A stretch of DNA of 64,000 nucleotides from Duganella guangzhouensis (GTDB taxonomy: Bacteria; Pseudomonadota; Gammaproteobacteria; Burkholderiales; Burkholderiaceae_D): assembly GCF_009674535.1 (NCBI RefSeq), contig NZ_WKJK01000010.1:62001-126000 (forward strand), read 5' to 3'. Shown piece by piece: positions 47,754-57,275 of this stretch; within the stretch, counting starts at the first letter, position 1, and each line of letters begins with the position of its first letter. Made by a program: the position numbers and the translations under genes. Below the pieces are notes generated by a model. The model saw only the letters and a program-made list of their open reading frames with translations, did not search any database and was not told where the DNA came from.

Positions 47754-48449
47754 CTATTCGACAAATTTAACAAATTCTGCGACCGCCATGCGCTCCGTGA
47801 TCAACGAATTTTCAATTTTGCTCATATCCGCCACACCCAGCGCCATGCCACACACCACAGTTTCGCTGTCCGGCAACGCCAATTGCTCGCTGATGATGCG
47901 GTGGTACTGCGTGAAAGCGGCCTGCGGACAGGTATCCAGCCCGCGTCCGCGCGCCGCCACCATGATGTTTTGCAGAAACATTCCATAATCCAGCCATGAG
48001 CCCTGCTCCATCACGCGGTCGATGGTGAAGATCAGGCCGACCGGGGCGTCGAAGAAGGCGTAATTGCGGCCGTGCTGGGCGGCCATGCCGGCCTTGTTGT
48101 CGCGCGTCAGGCCCAGCAGCGCATACAAATCCCAGCCGACCTTGCGGCGGCGATCAATATAAGGCGATACCCACTGCTGCGGATAGTAGGCGTACTCTTC
48201 AGTGTGCTGGCTGGCCAGCGCCGGATCGTTGTGCACGGCCAGAATGGCGTCCGACAATTGCTGCTTGCGCTCGCCCTGCAGCACATACACTTTCCACGGC
48301 TGGGTATTGGTGCCCGATGGCGCGCGCGCCGCCACCTGCAGAATGGCGGCGATGTCCTCGTGCGCCACCGGGGTCGGCAGGAAAGCCCGAATCGAGCGAC
48401 GCGACGTGATAGCGGCATCGACAGCCTGCTGCTGGGGACTGGAAATCAT
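47754..48449 (-). CDS. Nitroreductase family protein
   Basis: A 231-residue FMN-dependent oxidoreductase. AITSRRSIRAFLPTPV at the N-terminus and RAPSGTNTQPWKVYVL are the flavin-binding signatures; LDTCPQAAFTQYH and VVCGMALGVAD occur near the end. It probably reduces nitroaromatics or quinones. AGGA lies before the ATG at 48449. It follows the EamA gene by 10 nt. Confidence 0.9.
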   Translation of the reverse strand: MISSPQQQAVDAAITSRRSIRAFLPTPVAHEDIAAILQVAARAPSGTNTQPWKVYVLQGERKQQLSDAILAVHNDPALASQHTEEYAYYPQQWVSPYIDRRRKVGWDLYALLGLTRDNKAGMAAQHGRNYAFFDAPVGLIFTIDRVMEQGSWLDYGMFLQNIMVAARGRGLDTCPQAAFTQYHRIISEQLALPDSETVVCGMALGVADMSKIENSLITERMAVAEFVKFVE

Positions 48450-48459
48450 GCTTCCTCGC

Positions 48460-49368
48460 TCAGTTGGACTTCTTGACCACAAAGATCACGCCGGTGACCG
48501 CCAATAACATGCCGGCCATGCCGAGGGCGTTGAACGCTTCGCCAAACATCAGCCAGGCCATGATAGCGGTAGTCGGCGGCGTCAGATACATCAAACTGGT
48601 CACCTGGGTGGCGTCATTTCTGCGGATTAGCGCGAACAACAGGAAAATCGCGCCGATGGACAGACCCAATACCGACCACAGCAAGGCGCCGATAAAGCGC
48701 GGCGTCCACTGCACCGCAGCAAAATCCGGGCCAAGTCCTTCGAAATACATGGCCAGCGGCAAGATGAGCACGGCCGACGCAGCAAACTGGATCACCGTGC
48801 CGACGCGCAGGTCGAATTGCGGGCAATGGCGCTTCTGATATAGCGTGCCGGTCGTGATCGAAACCAGTGCAAGCACGCACAATAGTATGGCTTGCGGCGT
48901 CAATCCGACCAGCTGGATCTTGGCGGCCACCACCAGCCCTACTCCGGCGATGCCAAAGAGCAAGCCCAGCCACTGGCGTGGGCGCACTTTCTCACCGATC
49001 AAGGGCGCGGCGAACGCGGTCAGAATCGGTTGCATGCCGACGATCAATGCCGACAACCCGGCCGGCATGCCCTGCTTGATGGCGCACCAGACGCCGATCA
49101 GATAACCGGCCTGTACCAGCAACCCGGCCAGCGCGATCTGCGGAATCTTGCCGTGCGGCCAAGGCGCGCGCAGCAGCAACACCGCCGGCACCAGGAAGAC
49201 CAACACGCCCAGGAAGCGTAGCAACAGGAAAGTTAGCGGTGGCGCGTACGGCAGGCCGAACTTGGCGACGATGAAGCCACTGCTCCATAAAACCACGAAA
49301 AACAGCGGTAACGGCGACAAAAAACTGGCGTGCCGGGCGGCGGGCACGGCGTTGGTGGTTTCGGGCAT
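48460..49368 (-). CDS. EamA/DMT family transporter
   Basis: A 302-residue membrane protein with about ten helices in two EamA repeats (FFVVLWSSGFIVAKFGLPYA; LWSVLGLSIGAIFLLFALIR; SLMYLTPPTTAIMAWLMFGE). Substrate unknown. The ATG at 49368 begins the family-typical sequence although no strong Shine-Dalgarno is seen; the long upstream in-frame extension is not protein-like. Confidence 0.88.
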   Translation of the reverse strand: MPETTNAVPAARHASFLSPLPLFFVVLWSSGFIVAKFGLPYAPPLTFLLLRFLGVLVFLVPAVLLLRAPWPHGKIPQIALAGLLVQAGYLIGVWCAIKQGMPAGLSALIVGMQPILTAFAAPLIGEKVRPRQWLGLLFGIAGVGLVVAAKIQLVGLTPQAILLCVLALVSITTGTLYQKRHCPQFDLRVGTVIQFAASAVLILPLAMYFEGLGPDFAAVQWTPRFIGALLWSVLGLSIGAIFLLFALIRRNDATQVTSLMYLTPPTTAIMAWLMFGEAFNALGMAGMLLAVTGVIFVVKKSN

Positions 49369-49540
49369 CGGAATAACTAGTGATCTAAAAGGCAATCGGC
49401 GCCGAAAAGCGGCGCCGACTAAGCTGGGATGCAGTCTAACATGGCGGCCGATTTCCCACCGGGAACCCGCATTTTTCCTCATACCAAAGACATAGTTCCA
49501 AATGCAAACATTTCCCGAAGATAAAGTGGAGGTTCTTTGA

Positions 49541-49606
49541 TGCAACGCACAAAAAATCGCTTGACTTAATTTCTGAAGGCCGTAAAATCGGGTTTGTTGC
49601 GTTGCA
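49541..49606 (+). promoter_or_regulatory. Phasin promoter flanked by inverted boxes
   Basis: -35 TTGACT (49561-49566), 16-bp spacer and -10 TAAAAT (49583-49588) form a strong promoter. A 9-bp box TGCAACGCA (49541-49549) and its exact inverse TGCGTTGCA (49598-49606) flank it. The TGC-rich inverted boxes suggest a PhaR-type repressor site, the usual regulator of phasins. Confidence 0.6.
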
Positions 49607-49628
49607 CAATTTGTTGTTCGGTCTGAAA

Positions 49629-49652
49629 CGTAGTTTGGCTCGTAGTTTGGCT
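49629..49652 (+). repeat. Tandem 12-bp repeat in phasin leader
   Basis: CGTAGTTTGGCT occurs twice in immediate succession in the 5' untranslated region, 60 bp before the phasin start. Confidence 0.8.
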
Positions 49653-49712
49653 GTTTCGCGCCGACGTAGAAACACAGGCAGTACTCACTCAACTATTTTT
49701 CTGGAGATCCAC

Positions 49713-50270
49713 ATGTTTTCGATTCCTGAGCAATTTTCCAATGCGACTAAAGCTAATTTCGAAGCCCAATTCGCTATTTTCTCGACCCTGACCAATAAAG
49801 CATTTGAAGGCGTGGAGAAATTCGTCGATTTGAACCTGACCGCCGCCAAAGCGTCGCTGGAAGAATCGTCGGCCACCACCAAGCAATTGCTGGCTGCTAA
49901 AGATCCACAAGAATTCTTCTCGCTGGCCTCCGCTCAGGCTCAACCAAGCGCTGAAAAAACCATCGCTTACGGCCGTCACCTGGCAACCATCGCCACCAGC
50001 ACCGGCGCGGAATTCAGCAAAGCCGCTGAAACCCAAATCGCAGAAACCAACCGCAAAGTGATTTCGCTGGTTGAAGAAGTGAGCAAAAACGCTCCAGCCG
50101 GCACCGAAAATGCCGTGGCCCTGTTTAAATCGGCAATCGGCAATGCCAACGCCGGTTACGAGCAATTCACCAAAACCGCCAAACAAGCTGTAGAAACTCT
50201 GGAAAGCAACCTGAGCTCGGCCGTGAATCAATTCACCACCGCCGCCGCGAAAGCAGCGCCAAAGAAATAA
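49713..50270 (+). CDS. phaP: Phasin family protein
   Basis: A 185-residue protein, mostly amphipathic helices: [40 protein letters not shown] and a C-terminal Ala/Lys-rich tail. This is the betaproteobacterial phasin pattern. Phasins coat polyhydroxyalkanoate granules and set their size. GGAG precedes the ATG, codon use is that of a strongly expressed gene, and a strong promoter and terminator frame it as a single-gene unit. Confidence 0.93.
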   Translation: MFSIPEQFSNATKANFEAQFAIFSTLTNKAFEGVEKFVDLNLTAAKASLEESSATTKQLLAAKDPQEFFSLASAQAQPSAEKTIAYGRHLATIATSTGAEFSKAAETQIAETNRKVISLVEEVSKNAPAGTENAVALFKSAIGNANAGYEQFTKTAKQAVETLESNLSSAVNQFTTAAAKAAPKK

Positions 50271-50324
50271 ACTGGAATAAATCGGCACGGTAGGGTGCCG
50301 TATCCCGTTTAACAGGTCTCCTCG

Positions 50325-50354
50325 AAAGCCCCGGTTTATACCGGGGCTTTTTTT
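50325..50354 (+). terminator. Intrinsic terminator of the phasin gene
   Basis: An 11-bp perfect stem AAAGCCCCGGT/ACCGGGGCTTT with loop TTAT and a T run to 50354. A smaller hairpin CGGCAC/GTGCCG (50283-50300) precedes it. Confidence 0.92.
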
Positions 50355-50426
50355 ATTCCCGCCGCACTCTGCCTGTCAGCCAGAAAACAGCTTATACACG
50401 CCAATTTCTAGCATGACAAGGGCGAT

Positions 50427-50451
50427 AAAAAAGCCGCGCTAGGCGGCTTTT
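50427..50451 (-). terminator. Intrinsic terminator of the liv operon
   Basis: On the minus strand AAAAGCCGC/GCGGCTTTT (9 bp, loop of 5) is followed by further T residues, 16 nt after the livF stop. The stem ends in A and T runs on both sides, so it may also work on the plus strand. Confidence 0.85.
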
Positions 50452-50467
50452 CTGGGGCTTGGGGGGC

Positions 50468-51190
50468 TTATTCGCCCAGGTAAGCGGCCTTGACGCGGGG
50501 ATCGTCCAGCATGTCCTGGGCGTTGCCGCTCATGGTGATATTGCCGGAGTCCATCACGTAACCGCGATGGGCGGCTTGCAGTGCGAGTTTCGCATTTTGT
50601 TCCACCAGCAGGATCGTAATCCCTTCCTTGGAAACATTGCGGATCACTTCGAAAATCTTTTCCACCATAATCGGCGATAAACCCATCGATGGCTCATCCA
50701 ATAACAGCAGTTTTGGATGGCACATTAATGCGCGTGCCATTGCCAGCATTTGCTGCTCACCACCCGATAAAGTACCGGCCAATTGCTGCGCGCGTTCTTT
50801 TAAACGCGGGAATACATCAAACCATTTGGCAATATCAGATTCAACGCCGGCTTTATCGTTGCGGGTATAAGCACCCATCATCAGATTTTCCTGAATAGTC
50901 ATGCGCGTAAATACGCCACGACCTTCCGGCACCATCGCCAGTTTCTTTTCGACTAAATGAAAGGATTTAGTTCCTTTCAGCGTTTCGCCTTGATAAGTAA
51001 TCGTACCTTCGACTTTACATGGCGGCAGCGTGCCGGTAATGGCTTTCAGCGTGGTGGTTTTACCAGCACCATTGGCGCCAATCAGCGCGATTAATTCGCC
51101 CTGATTTACTTCGAGGTCAATACCTTTAACGGCCTTGATGCCGCCATATGCGACTTTCAGTCCCGATACTTTAAGAACGTTGTCGCTCAT
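50468..51190 (-). CDS. livF: Branched-chain amino acid ABC transporter ATP-binding protein LivF
   Basis: A 240-residue ATPase: Walker A GANGAGKTTTLKAI, signature LSGGEQQMLAMARALM, Walker B LLLLDEPSMGLSP. LivF-type features include GRGVFTRMTIQENLMMGAY. Its ATG shares one base with the livG stop (TAATG). It energises the LivHM permease. Confidence 0.95.
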   Translation of the reverse strand: MSDNVLKVSGLKVAYGGIKAVKGIDLEVNQGELIALIGANGAGKTTTLKAITGTLPPCKVEGTITYQGETLKGTKSFHLVEKKLAMVPEGRGVFTRMTIQENLMMGAYTRNDKAGVESDIAKWFDVFPRLKERAQQLAGTLSGGEQQMLAMARALMCHPKLLLLDEPSMGLSPIMVEKIFEVIRNVSKEGITILLVEQNAKLALQAAHRGYVMDSGNITMSGNAQDMLDDPRVKAAYLGE

Positions 51191-51960
51191 TAATGCGATC
51201 CTCCCAGGTAGGCGTCAATCACCGCCTGATTGCTTTGTATTTCCGCCGGCAAGCCTTCGGCTATCGGTTTACCGTATTCCAGCACCATCAGCCGGTCGCA
51301 TAAACCCATCATCATCTTGACATCGTGTTCAATTAACAACACCGTCTTACCCTGCTCTTTGATCTTGATCAATAGTTCGCGCAGTGCCAGTTTCTCGGTG
51401 GCGTTCATGCCGGCCGCCGGCTCGTCCAGCGCCAGCAGTTGCGGATCGGTCGCCAGCGCGCGGGCGATTTCCAAGCGGCGCTGGTCGCCGTAGGACAGGA
51501 ATTTCGAGGTGCGGTTGGCAAACTGACCAATGCCGACGAAATCCAGCAGTTCCTGCGCACGCTTGCGGATCGACGCTTCTTCCTCGCGTGCCGCCTTGTG
51601 GCGGAAAATCGCGCCAAACACGCCCTGCTTCGAGCGCACGTGACGGCCGACCATGACGTTTTCCAGCGCCGTCATCTCGCCAAACAGGCGGATGTTCTGG
51701 AAGGTACGGGCGATGCCGGCCTTGGCCACCTCATGCGGCGCCGACGGCGAATACGGCTTGCCGGCCAGCTCGAAGGTACCGGTGTCCGGCTGGTACAAGC
51801 CGGTGATGACGTTAAAGAAAGTGGTTTTGCCGGCGCCATTCGGGCCGATCAGGCCATAAATCTGGCCTTTCATGATCTTGATGCCAACCTCGGTCAGCGC
51901 CTGCAAGCCGCCAAAACGCTTGTTGACGCCGTCGATGTGGAGAATTACCTGTTCAGTCAT
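51190..51960 (-). CDS. livG: Branched-chain amino acid ABC transporter ATP-binding protein LivG
   Basis: A 256-residue ATPase with Walker A GPNGAGKTTFFNVITGLY, RTFQNIRLFGEMTALENVMV, signature LSYGDQRRLEIARALA, Walker B LLALDEPAAGMN and the H-loop LIEHDVKMM. It pairs with LivF. 13 nt separate it from livM. Confidence 0.95.
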   Translation of the reverse strand: MTEQVILHIDGVNKRFGGLQALTEVGIKIMKGQIYGLIGPNGAGKTTFFNVITGLYQPDTGTFELAGKPYSPSAPHEVAKAGIARTFQNIRLFGEMTALENVMVGRHVRSKQGVFGAIFRHKAAREEEASIRKRAQELLDFVGIGQFANRTSKFLSYGDQRRLEIARALATDPQLLALDEPAAGMNATEKLALRELLIKIKEQGKTVLLIEHDVKMMMGLCDRLMVLEYGKPIAEGLPAEIQSNQAVIDAYLGGSH

Positions 51961-51973
51961 TGTTGTCTCTTCC

Positions 51974-53191
51974 TCAAGCCGCGATCACGCCGGACGATTG
52001 ATTCTTGGTGTCGGAATCGCCATCCGGGCGATCTTCATGCTTGGGCGCGGGCCACAGGCCGGCCGGACGATTCAGCATGATCAGCACCATGGCCAGGCCG
52101 TACAGCAGCTGACGCAGCACTTCCGCCTCGATCAGCACGTGACCGAACAGTTTCTCCTGCAGCGGCTCCACTACGTGTCGCAGCACTTCCGGCAAGGCCG
52201 CCAGCAGCGCGCCGCCCATGATGACGCCCGGAATATGGCCTATGCCGCCCAGCACCACCATCGCCAGCACCGCGATCGACTCGGTCAGCGAGAACGATTC
52301 CGGCGACACAAAGCCCTGGAACGACGCAAACATGGCACCGGCCACGCCGCCGAACGAGGCGCCCATCGAAAACGCCAGCAGTTTGACGTTGCGGGTATTG
52401 ATGCCCATCGCCTTGGCGGCGATCTCATCCTCACGGATCGCCACCCAGGCGCGGCCCAGGCGCGAATGCTGCAGGCGCGAGGTGACAAAGATCACCGCAA
52501 TGCACAACACCAGGAACAGGAAGTAATACGCGTTCACCGACGGCATGCCATAGCCACCGACAAACACGGTGGCGCGCGAACCGGCCTCGCCGGCCAGGTT
52601 GACGCCAAACACCTTGATCGGGTCGATCAGGTTGATGCCCTGCGGACCATTGGTGAAGTTGATCGGCTCGTTCAGGTTGTTCATGAAGATACGGATGATC
52701 TCACCGAAGCCCAGCGTCACGATGGCCAGGTAGTCGCCGCGCAATTTCAGCGTCGGCGCGCCCAGCAGCGCGCCAAAGAAGGCCGCCAGCAAGGCCGCCA
52801 GCGGCACGATCAACCATACCGACAGGTGGATGCCGTTCTGCTGGATCTCCGGCCCCAGCAGCGCCACCAGGGTATCGCCCAGCACCGGATACTGGTTGAT
52901 CACCGATTCCAGCAAGGCGGCAAACTGCGGCGAAGCCAACAGGCCGGCCAGGTAGGCGCCCACCGCGTAGAAAGCGATATAGCCGAGGTCCAGCAGGCCG
53001 GCAAAGCCGACCACGATGTTCAGGCCCAGCGCCAGCATGATGTACAGCAACGCCATATCGGCGATCCGCACCCAGGAATTACCGAATTGCGAGGCAAAGA
53101 ACGGGAAGATGATCAGCAAGCCCAGCAACAGCGCCATGCTGGTGTAAGCCTGGCGCGGATTGCGGGTGGTGTCGAAACTCAGAATAGCCAT
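51974..53191 (-). CDS. livM: Branched-chain amino acid ABC transporter permease LivM
   Basis: A 405-residue permease with about ten helices; IMLALGLNIVVGFAGLLDLG and AREDEIAAKAMGIN-like IREDEIAAKAMGINTRNVKL are characteristic. A C-terminal soluble tail of about 30 residues (APKHEDRPDGDSDTKN) is charged. It forms the channel with LivH. Confidence 0.95.
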   Translation of the reverse strand: MAILSFDTTRNPRQAYTSMALLLGLLIIFPFFASQFGNSWVRIADMALLYIMLALGLNIVVGFAGLLDLGYIAFYAVGAYLAGLLASPQFAALLESVINQYPVLGDTLVALLGPEIQQNGIHLSVWLIVPLAALLAAFFGALLGAPTLKLRGDYLAIVTLGFGEIIRIFMNNLNEPINFTNGPQGINLIDPIKVFGVNLAGEAGSRATVFVGGYGMPSVNAYYFLFLVLCIAVIFVTSRLQHSRLGRAWVAIREDEIAAKAMGINTRNVKLLAFSMGASFGGVAGAMFASFQGFVSPESFSLTESIAVLAMVVLGGIGHIPGVIMGGALLAALPEVLRHVVEPLQEKLFGHVLIEAEVLRQLLYGLAMVLIMLNRPAGLWPAPKHEDRPDGDSDTKNQSSGVIAA

Positions 53192-53203
53192 GTTATCTCC
53201 TCC

Positions 53204-54133
<930 letters not shown>

Positions 54134-54170
54134 GCTTTGCCTTTACCTTTGTTATGCGTGGTCATGTAAC

Positions 54171-54203
54171 AAAAACGGCACCCCGGATGTCCCGGTAGTG
54201 CCG
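54171..54203 (-). terminator. Terminator-like hairpin in the livH leader
   Basis: On the minus strand CGGCAC/GTGCCG (6 bp) encloses CCGG/CCGG and is followed by TTTTTGTT. It ends only 37 nt before the livH ATG, too close for a separate downstream promoter, so it may be an attenuator rather than only the end of the ispH-fkpB unit. Confidence 0.6.
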
Positions 54204-54383
54204 CCGTTGACTACACGTTCACGTTGCAAGTTTCATGCCTGATCGGTGTCTCCGCCGCCTCGGTTTATTAAGCCGAAACAGCAACTTTTTAGAGCGAGGC
54301 AAATGATAGCGAGAATTCCTAAAAACTAATCGCGGAATAACGCGAACGAAGCTAAATTATATTCCGTTTCGTATGAAACCAGA

Positions 54384-55349
54384 TTAGACGACGCCCTCAG
54401 TTGGTGCAACCTTCAGACCACCATCCAGCCCCTTGGGCAGTGGGAAGGTGACATTTTCCTCCACGCCCTCCAGCGGCCGCACGCTGCGCACGCCCAATTC
54501 CTTGAGCCGGTCGATCACTGCCTGGACCAGGACTTCAGGTGCCGAGGCGCCGGCGGTCACACCCACCCGCAGCTTGCCGTCCAGCCATTCCGGCTTGATC
54601 TGCGTCGCGTTATCGACCATATAGGCCGGCGTGCCCTTCTTTTCCGCCACTTCGCGCAGGCGGTTGGAGTTCGAGCTGTTCGGGCTACCGACCACGATCA
54701 CCACTTCCACCTGCGGCGCCATGAACTTGACGGCTTCCTGGCGGTTGGTGGTGGCGTAGCAGATATCGCCCTTCTTCGGTTCAATGATGGCCGGGAACTT
54801 GGCTTTCAGCGCGGCGATGATGTCGGCGGTGTCGTCCACCGACAGCGTGGTCTGCGACACATAGGCCAGCTGTTCCGGCTTGGAGACTTGGAGCTTTGCC
54901 ACGTCGTCCACGGTTTCCACCAGATACATGCCCTCGTCGGTCTGGCCCATGGTGCCTTCGACCTCGGGGTGGCCATCGTGGCCGATCATGATGATCTCGC
55001 AGCCCTGCTTGCGCATCTTGGCCACTTCCACGTGCACCTTGGTGACCAGCGGACAGGTGGCGTCAAAGATGCTGAAGCCGCGCGCGGCGGCCTCGGCACG
55101 CACCGCCTGCGACACGCCGTGCGCCGAAAACACCAGCGTCTGGCCGGCCGGCACTTCGCTCAGGTCTTCGATGAACACCGCGCCCTTGGCGCGCAAGTCG
55201 GACACCACATAGGCGTTGTGGACGATTTCATGGCGCACATAAATCGGCGCGCCAAACTGCTGCAACGCGCGCTCGACGATTTCAATCGCGCGGTCGACGC
55301 CGGCGCAAAAGCCGCGCGGCTGGGCCAACAGAAGTTCTTTATCGCTCAT
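54384..55349 (-). CDS. ispH: 4-hydroxy-3-methylbut-2-enyl diphosphate reductase
   Basis: A 321-residue iron-sulfur enzyme, last step of the non-mevalonate isoprenoid pathway. The three cluster cysteines are in [26 protein letters not shown] and [24 protein letters not shown] and [13 protein letters not shown] are conserved. It lies 7 nt after fkpB on the same strand, a widespread pairing. Confidence 0.97.
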   Translation of the reverse strand: MSDKELLLAQPRGFCAGVDRAIEIVERALQQFGAPIYVRHEIVHNAYVVSDLRAKGAVFIEDLSEVPAGQTLVFSAHGVSQAVRAEAAARGFSIFDATCPLVTKVHVEVAKMRKQGCEIIMIGHDGHPEVEGTMGQTDEGMYLVETVDDVAKLQVSKPEQLAYVSQTTLSVDDTADIIAALKAKFPAIIEPKKGDICYATTNRQEAVKFMAPQVEVVIVVGSPNSSNSNRLREVAEKKGTPAYMVDNATQIKPEWLDGKLRVGVTAGASAPEVLVQAVIDRLKELGVRSVRPLEGVEENVTFPLPKGLDGGLKVAPTEGVV

Positions 55350-55356
55350 GCGATCC

Positions 55357-55809
55357 TCACAGCACGGAAATCAGTTGCACTTCAAACTTGACCGGCTGGC
55401 CGGCCAGCGGATGGTTGAAGTCGAACAAGCACAGTTCATCGCCCAGCTCGCGCAGGATGCCGGCAAAGCGGCCACCGCCCGGCGCGGCGAAGTCGACCAG
55501 GTCGCCGATCTGGTAATCGGCGTCCGGCGCCGAATTCTCGTTCAGCGTGGCGCGCGTAACTTGGCGAATCAGCTCCGGATTGCGCGGGCCGAAGGCCACG
55601 CCTGGTTCCAGCTCGAATGTCTTGTGCGTGCCTTCCGGCAGGCCGAGCAACAATTCCTCCAGTACCGGCGCCAGCTGGCCCTGGCCCATCAGCAGCGTGG
55701 CCGGGGTGGCGCCAAAGGTGGTGACGATATCGGTGCCGTCCTGGGAGGCCAGACGGTAGTTCAGGGTGAGATACGACGACGCGGTGACAACAGGTTGCTC
55801 GTTAGACAT
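55357..55809 (-). CDS. fkpB: FKBP-type peptidyl-prolyl cis-trans isomerase (SlpA/FkpB)
   Basis: A 150-residue SlyD-like protein: [40 protein letters not shown] and [17 protein letters not shown] are the FKBP fold and insert-in-flap signature. It speeds proline isomerisation and may act as a chaperone. The ATG at 55809 gives the usual family length; upstream in-frame codons are not family-like. Probably co-transcribed with ispH. Confidence 0.93.
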   Translation of the reverse strand: MSNEQPVVTASSYLTLNYRLASQDGTDIVTTFGATPATLLMGQGQLAPVLEELLLGLPEGTHKTFELEPGVAFGPRNPELIRQVTRATLNENSAPDADYQIGDLVDFAAPGGGRFAGILRELGDELCLFDFNHPLAGQPVKFEVQLISVL

Positions 55810-55921
55810 GACGTAAGCTTGGATGATCTGACAAAGCCCATATTGTAAGCCACCTTTGATCCGCATCGTCTTCTCCACCCGCCGCTGATGCAAAGTAAAT
55901 GCTGATTTAAGGAGAATCATC

Positions 55922-56596
55922 ATGCGCATAGTCGATTGGCCGATGGAAAAACGCCCGCGCGAGCGGCTGATACGGGAAGGCGCGCAGGCGCTGTCGGAGG
56001 CCGAGCTGCTGGCGATCTTCCTGCGCACCGGCGTCAGCGGCAAGGACGCGGTCCAGCTGGGGCATGAAATGATGCACCATTTTGGGTCGCTGCAAAGGCT
56101 GTTCGGCGCCACCCTGCCGGAGTTCGCCGCGCTGCACGGCCTGGGGCCGGCCAAGTTTGCGCAATTGCAAGCGGTGATGGAGCTGGCGCGGCGTGCGATT
56201 CTGGAAGAAATTCAGGCCGGCGCTACGCTGAGCTCGCCGCGCGCGGTCAAGGAATACCTGCGCACGACGTTTGCCGGCAAACCGTTCGAATCGTTCCACG
56301 TGCTGTTTCTGGACGTGAAAAATCGCCTGATCGACGCTAAGGAATTGTTTCGCGGCACCCTGACCCACACCTCGGTCTACCCGCGTGAAGTGGTCAAGGA
56401 AGCGCTGGCGCGCAATGCCGCCAGCGTCATGCTGGCCCACAATCATCCGTCCGGCACGCCGGAGCCCAGCGAATCGGATCTGCTGCTGACGCGCGCGCTG
56501 ATACAGGCGCTGGCGCTGGTGGATATCCGCATCCTCGACCATTTTGTGGTCGCCGGGCATCAAATCCACTCCTTTGCCGAGCATGGACAACTGTAA
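55922..56596 (+). CDS. radC: RadC family JAB-domain protein
   Basis: A 224-residue protein. An N-terminal helix-hairpin-helix region ([37 protein letters not shown]) is followed by a JAMM-type metal site: [14 protein letters not shown]. Despite its name, a repair role in E. coli is not supported; it may act on recombination or be a peptidase. AAGGAG lies 8 nt before the ATG. Confidence 0.94.
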   Translation: MRIVDWPMEKRPRERLIREGAQALSEAELLAIFLRTGVSGKDAVQLGHEMMHHFGSLQRLFGATLPEFAALHGLGPAKFAQLQAVMELARRAILEEIQAGATLSSPRAVKEYLRTTFAGKPFESFHVLFLDVKNRLIDAKELFRGTLTHTSVYPREVVKEALARNAASVMLAHNHPSGTPEPSESDLLLTRALIQALALVDIRILDHFVVAGHQIHSFAEHGQL

Positions 56597-56687
56597 GTTT
56601 ACCCCTATGCGCTCAAGGGTTTACGAACGAATTCACAATTGTTAAATTTTCGCAGATACTCAAGACACCATTGTTTTTCGTAAGTGA

Positions 56688-56716
56688 TTGAAAAAGCTGA
56701 TTTTTTTGGATATACT
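56688..56716 (+). promoter_or_regulatory. Promoter of rpmB-rpmG
   Basis: -35 TTGAAA (56688-56693), 17-bp spacer with a T tract, -10 TATACT (56711-56716), about 42 bp before rpmB. Near-consensus. Confidence 0.8.
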
Positions 56717-56757
56717 CTTGTTTTTCCAATTTTGGAATGTCTTTTAAGGAGTGCGTT

Positions 56758-56994
56758 ATGGCACGTGTTTGCCAAGTTACTGGGAAGAAGCCGATGGTCG
56801 GCAACAATGTTTCCCACGCAAACAACAAAACCAAACGTCGTTTCCTGCCTAACCTGCAGAACCGTCGTATTTTTGTTGAATCTGAAAACCGCTGGGTCTC
56901 CCTGCGTCTGTCCAACGCTGGTCTGCGTGTAATCGACAAGGTCGGCATCGATGCCGTTCTGGCCGACATGCGCGCCCGTGGCGAAAAAGTCTAA
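56758..56994 (+). CDS. rpmB: 50S ribosomal protein L28
   Basis: A 78-residue basic protein: [20 protein letters not shown] and [20 protein letters not shown] are family signatures. The ATG at 56758 follows AAGGAG and gives the canonical start. First gene of the rpmB-rpmG pair. Confidence 0.98.
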   Translation: MARVCQVTGKKPMVGNNVSHANNKTKRRFLPNLQNRRIFVESENRWVSLRLSNAGLRVIDKVGIDAVLADMRARGEKV

Positions 56995-57006
56995 TAGGGA
57001 GCTATC

Positions 57007-57174
57007 ATGGCAAAAACTGGCCGCGACAAAATCAAGCTGGAATCGACCGCAGGTACTGGTCACTTCTACACCACCACCAAAAACAAGCGCACGATGCCTG
57101 CTAAAATGGAGATCACCAAGTTTGATCCTAAAGCACGCAAGCACGTGATCTACAAAGAAACCAAGATCAAGTAA
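57007..57174 (+). CDS. rpmG: 50S ribosomal protein L33
   Basis: A 55-residue basic protein reading [20 protein letters not shown], then [16 protein letters not shown] and [17 protein letters not shown]. It lacks the cysteine pairs of zinc-binding L33 forms. It starts 12 nt after rpmB behind GGGAG and ends 20 nt before the operon terminator. Confidence 0.98.
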   Translation: MAKTGRDKIKLESTAGTGHFYTTTKNKRTMPAKMEITKFDPKARKHVIYKETKIK

Positions 57175-57192
57175 TCGATCTTCGCTTCTACG

Positions 57193-57220
57193 AAAAAGCC
57201 ACTCATCGAGTGGCTTTTTT
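57193..57220 (+). terminator. Intrinsic terminator of rpmB-rpmG
   Basis: A 12-bp stem AAAAAGCCACTC/GAGTGGCTTTTT with loop ATC and a terminal T. Confidence 0.93.
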
Positions 57221-57245
57221 ATTGCCCGCCGTTGCTGCACGGGCG

Positions 57246-57269
57246 AAAAAAATGGCCCCGCAGGGCCAT
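57246..57269 (-). terminator. Intrinsic terminator of the desaturase gene
   Basis: On the minus strand ATGGCCC/GGGCCAT with loop TGCG is followed by seven T, 7 nt after the desaturase stop. Confidence 0.88.
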
Positions 57270-57275
57270 CTTGTT

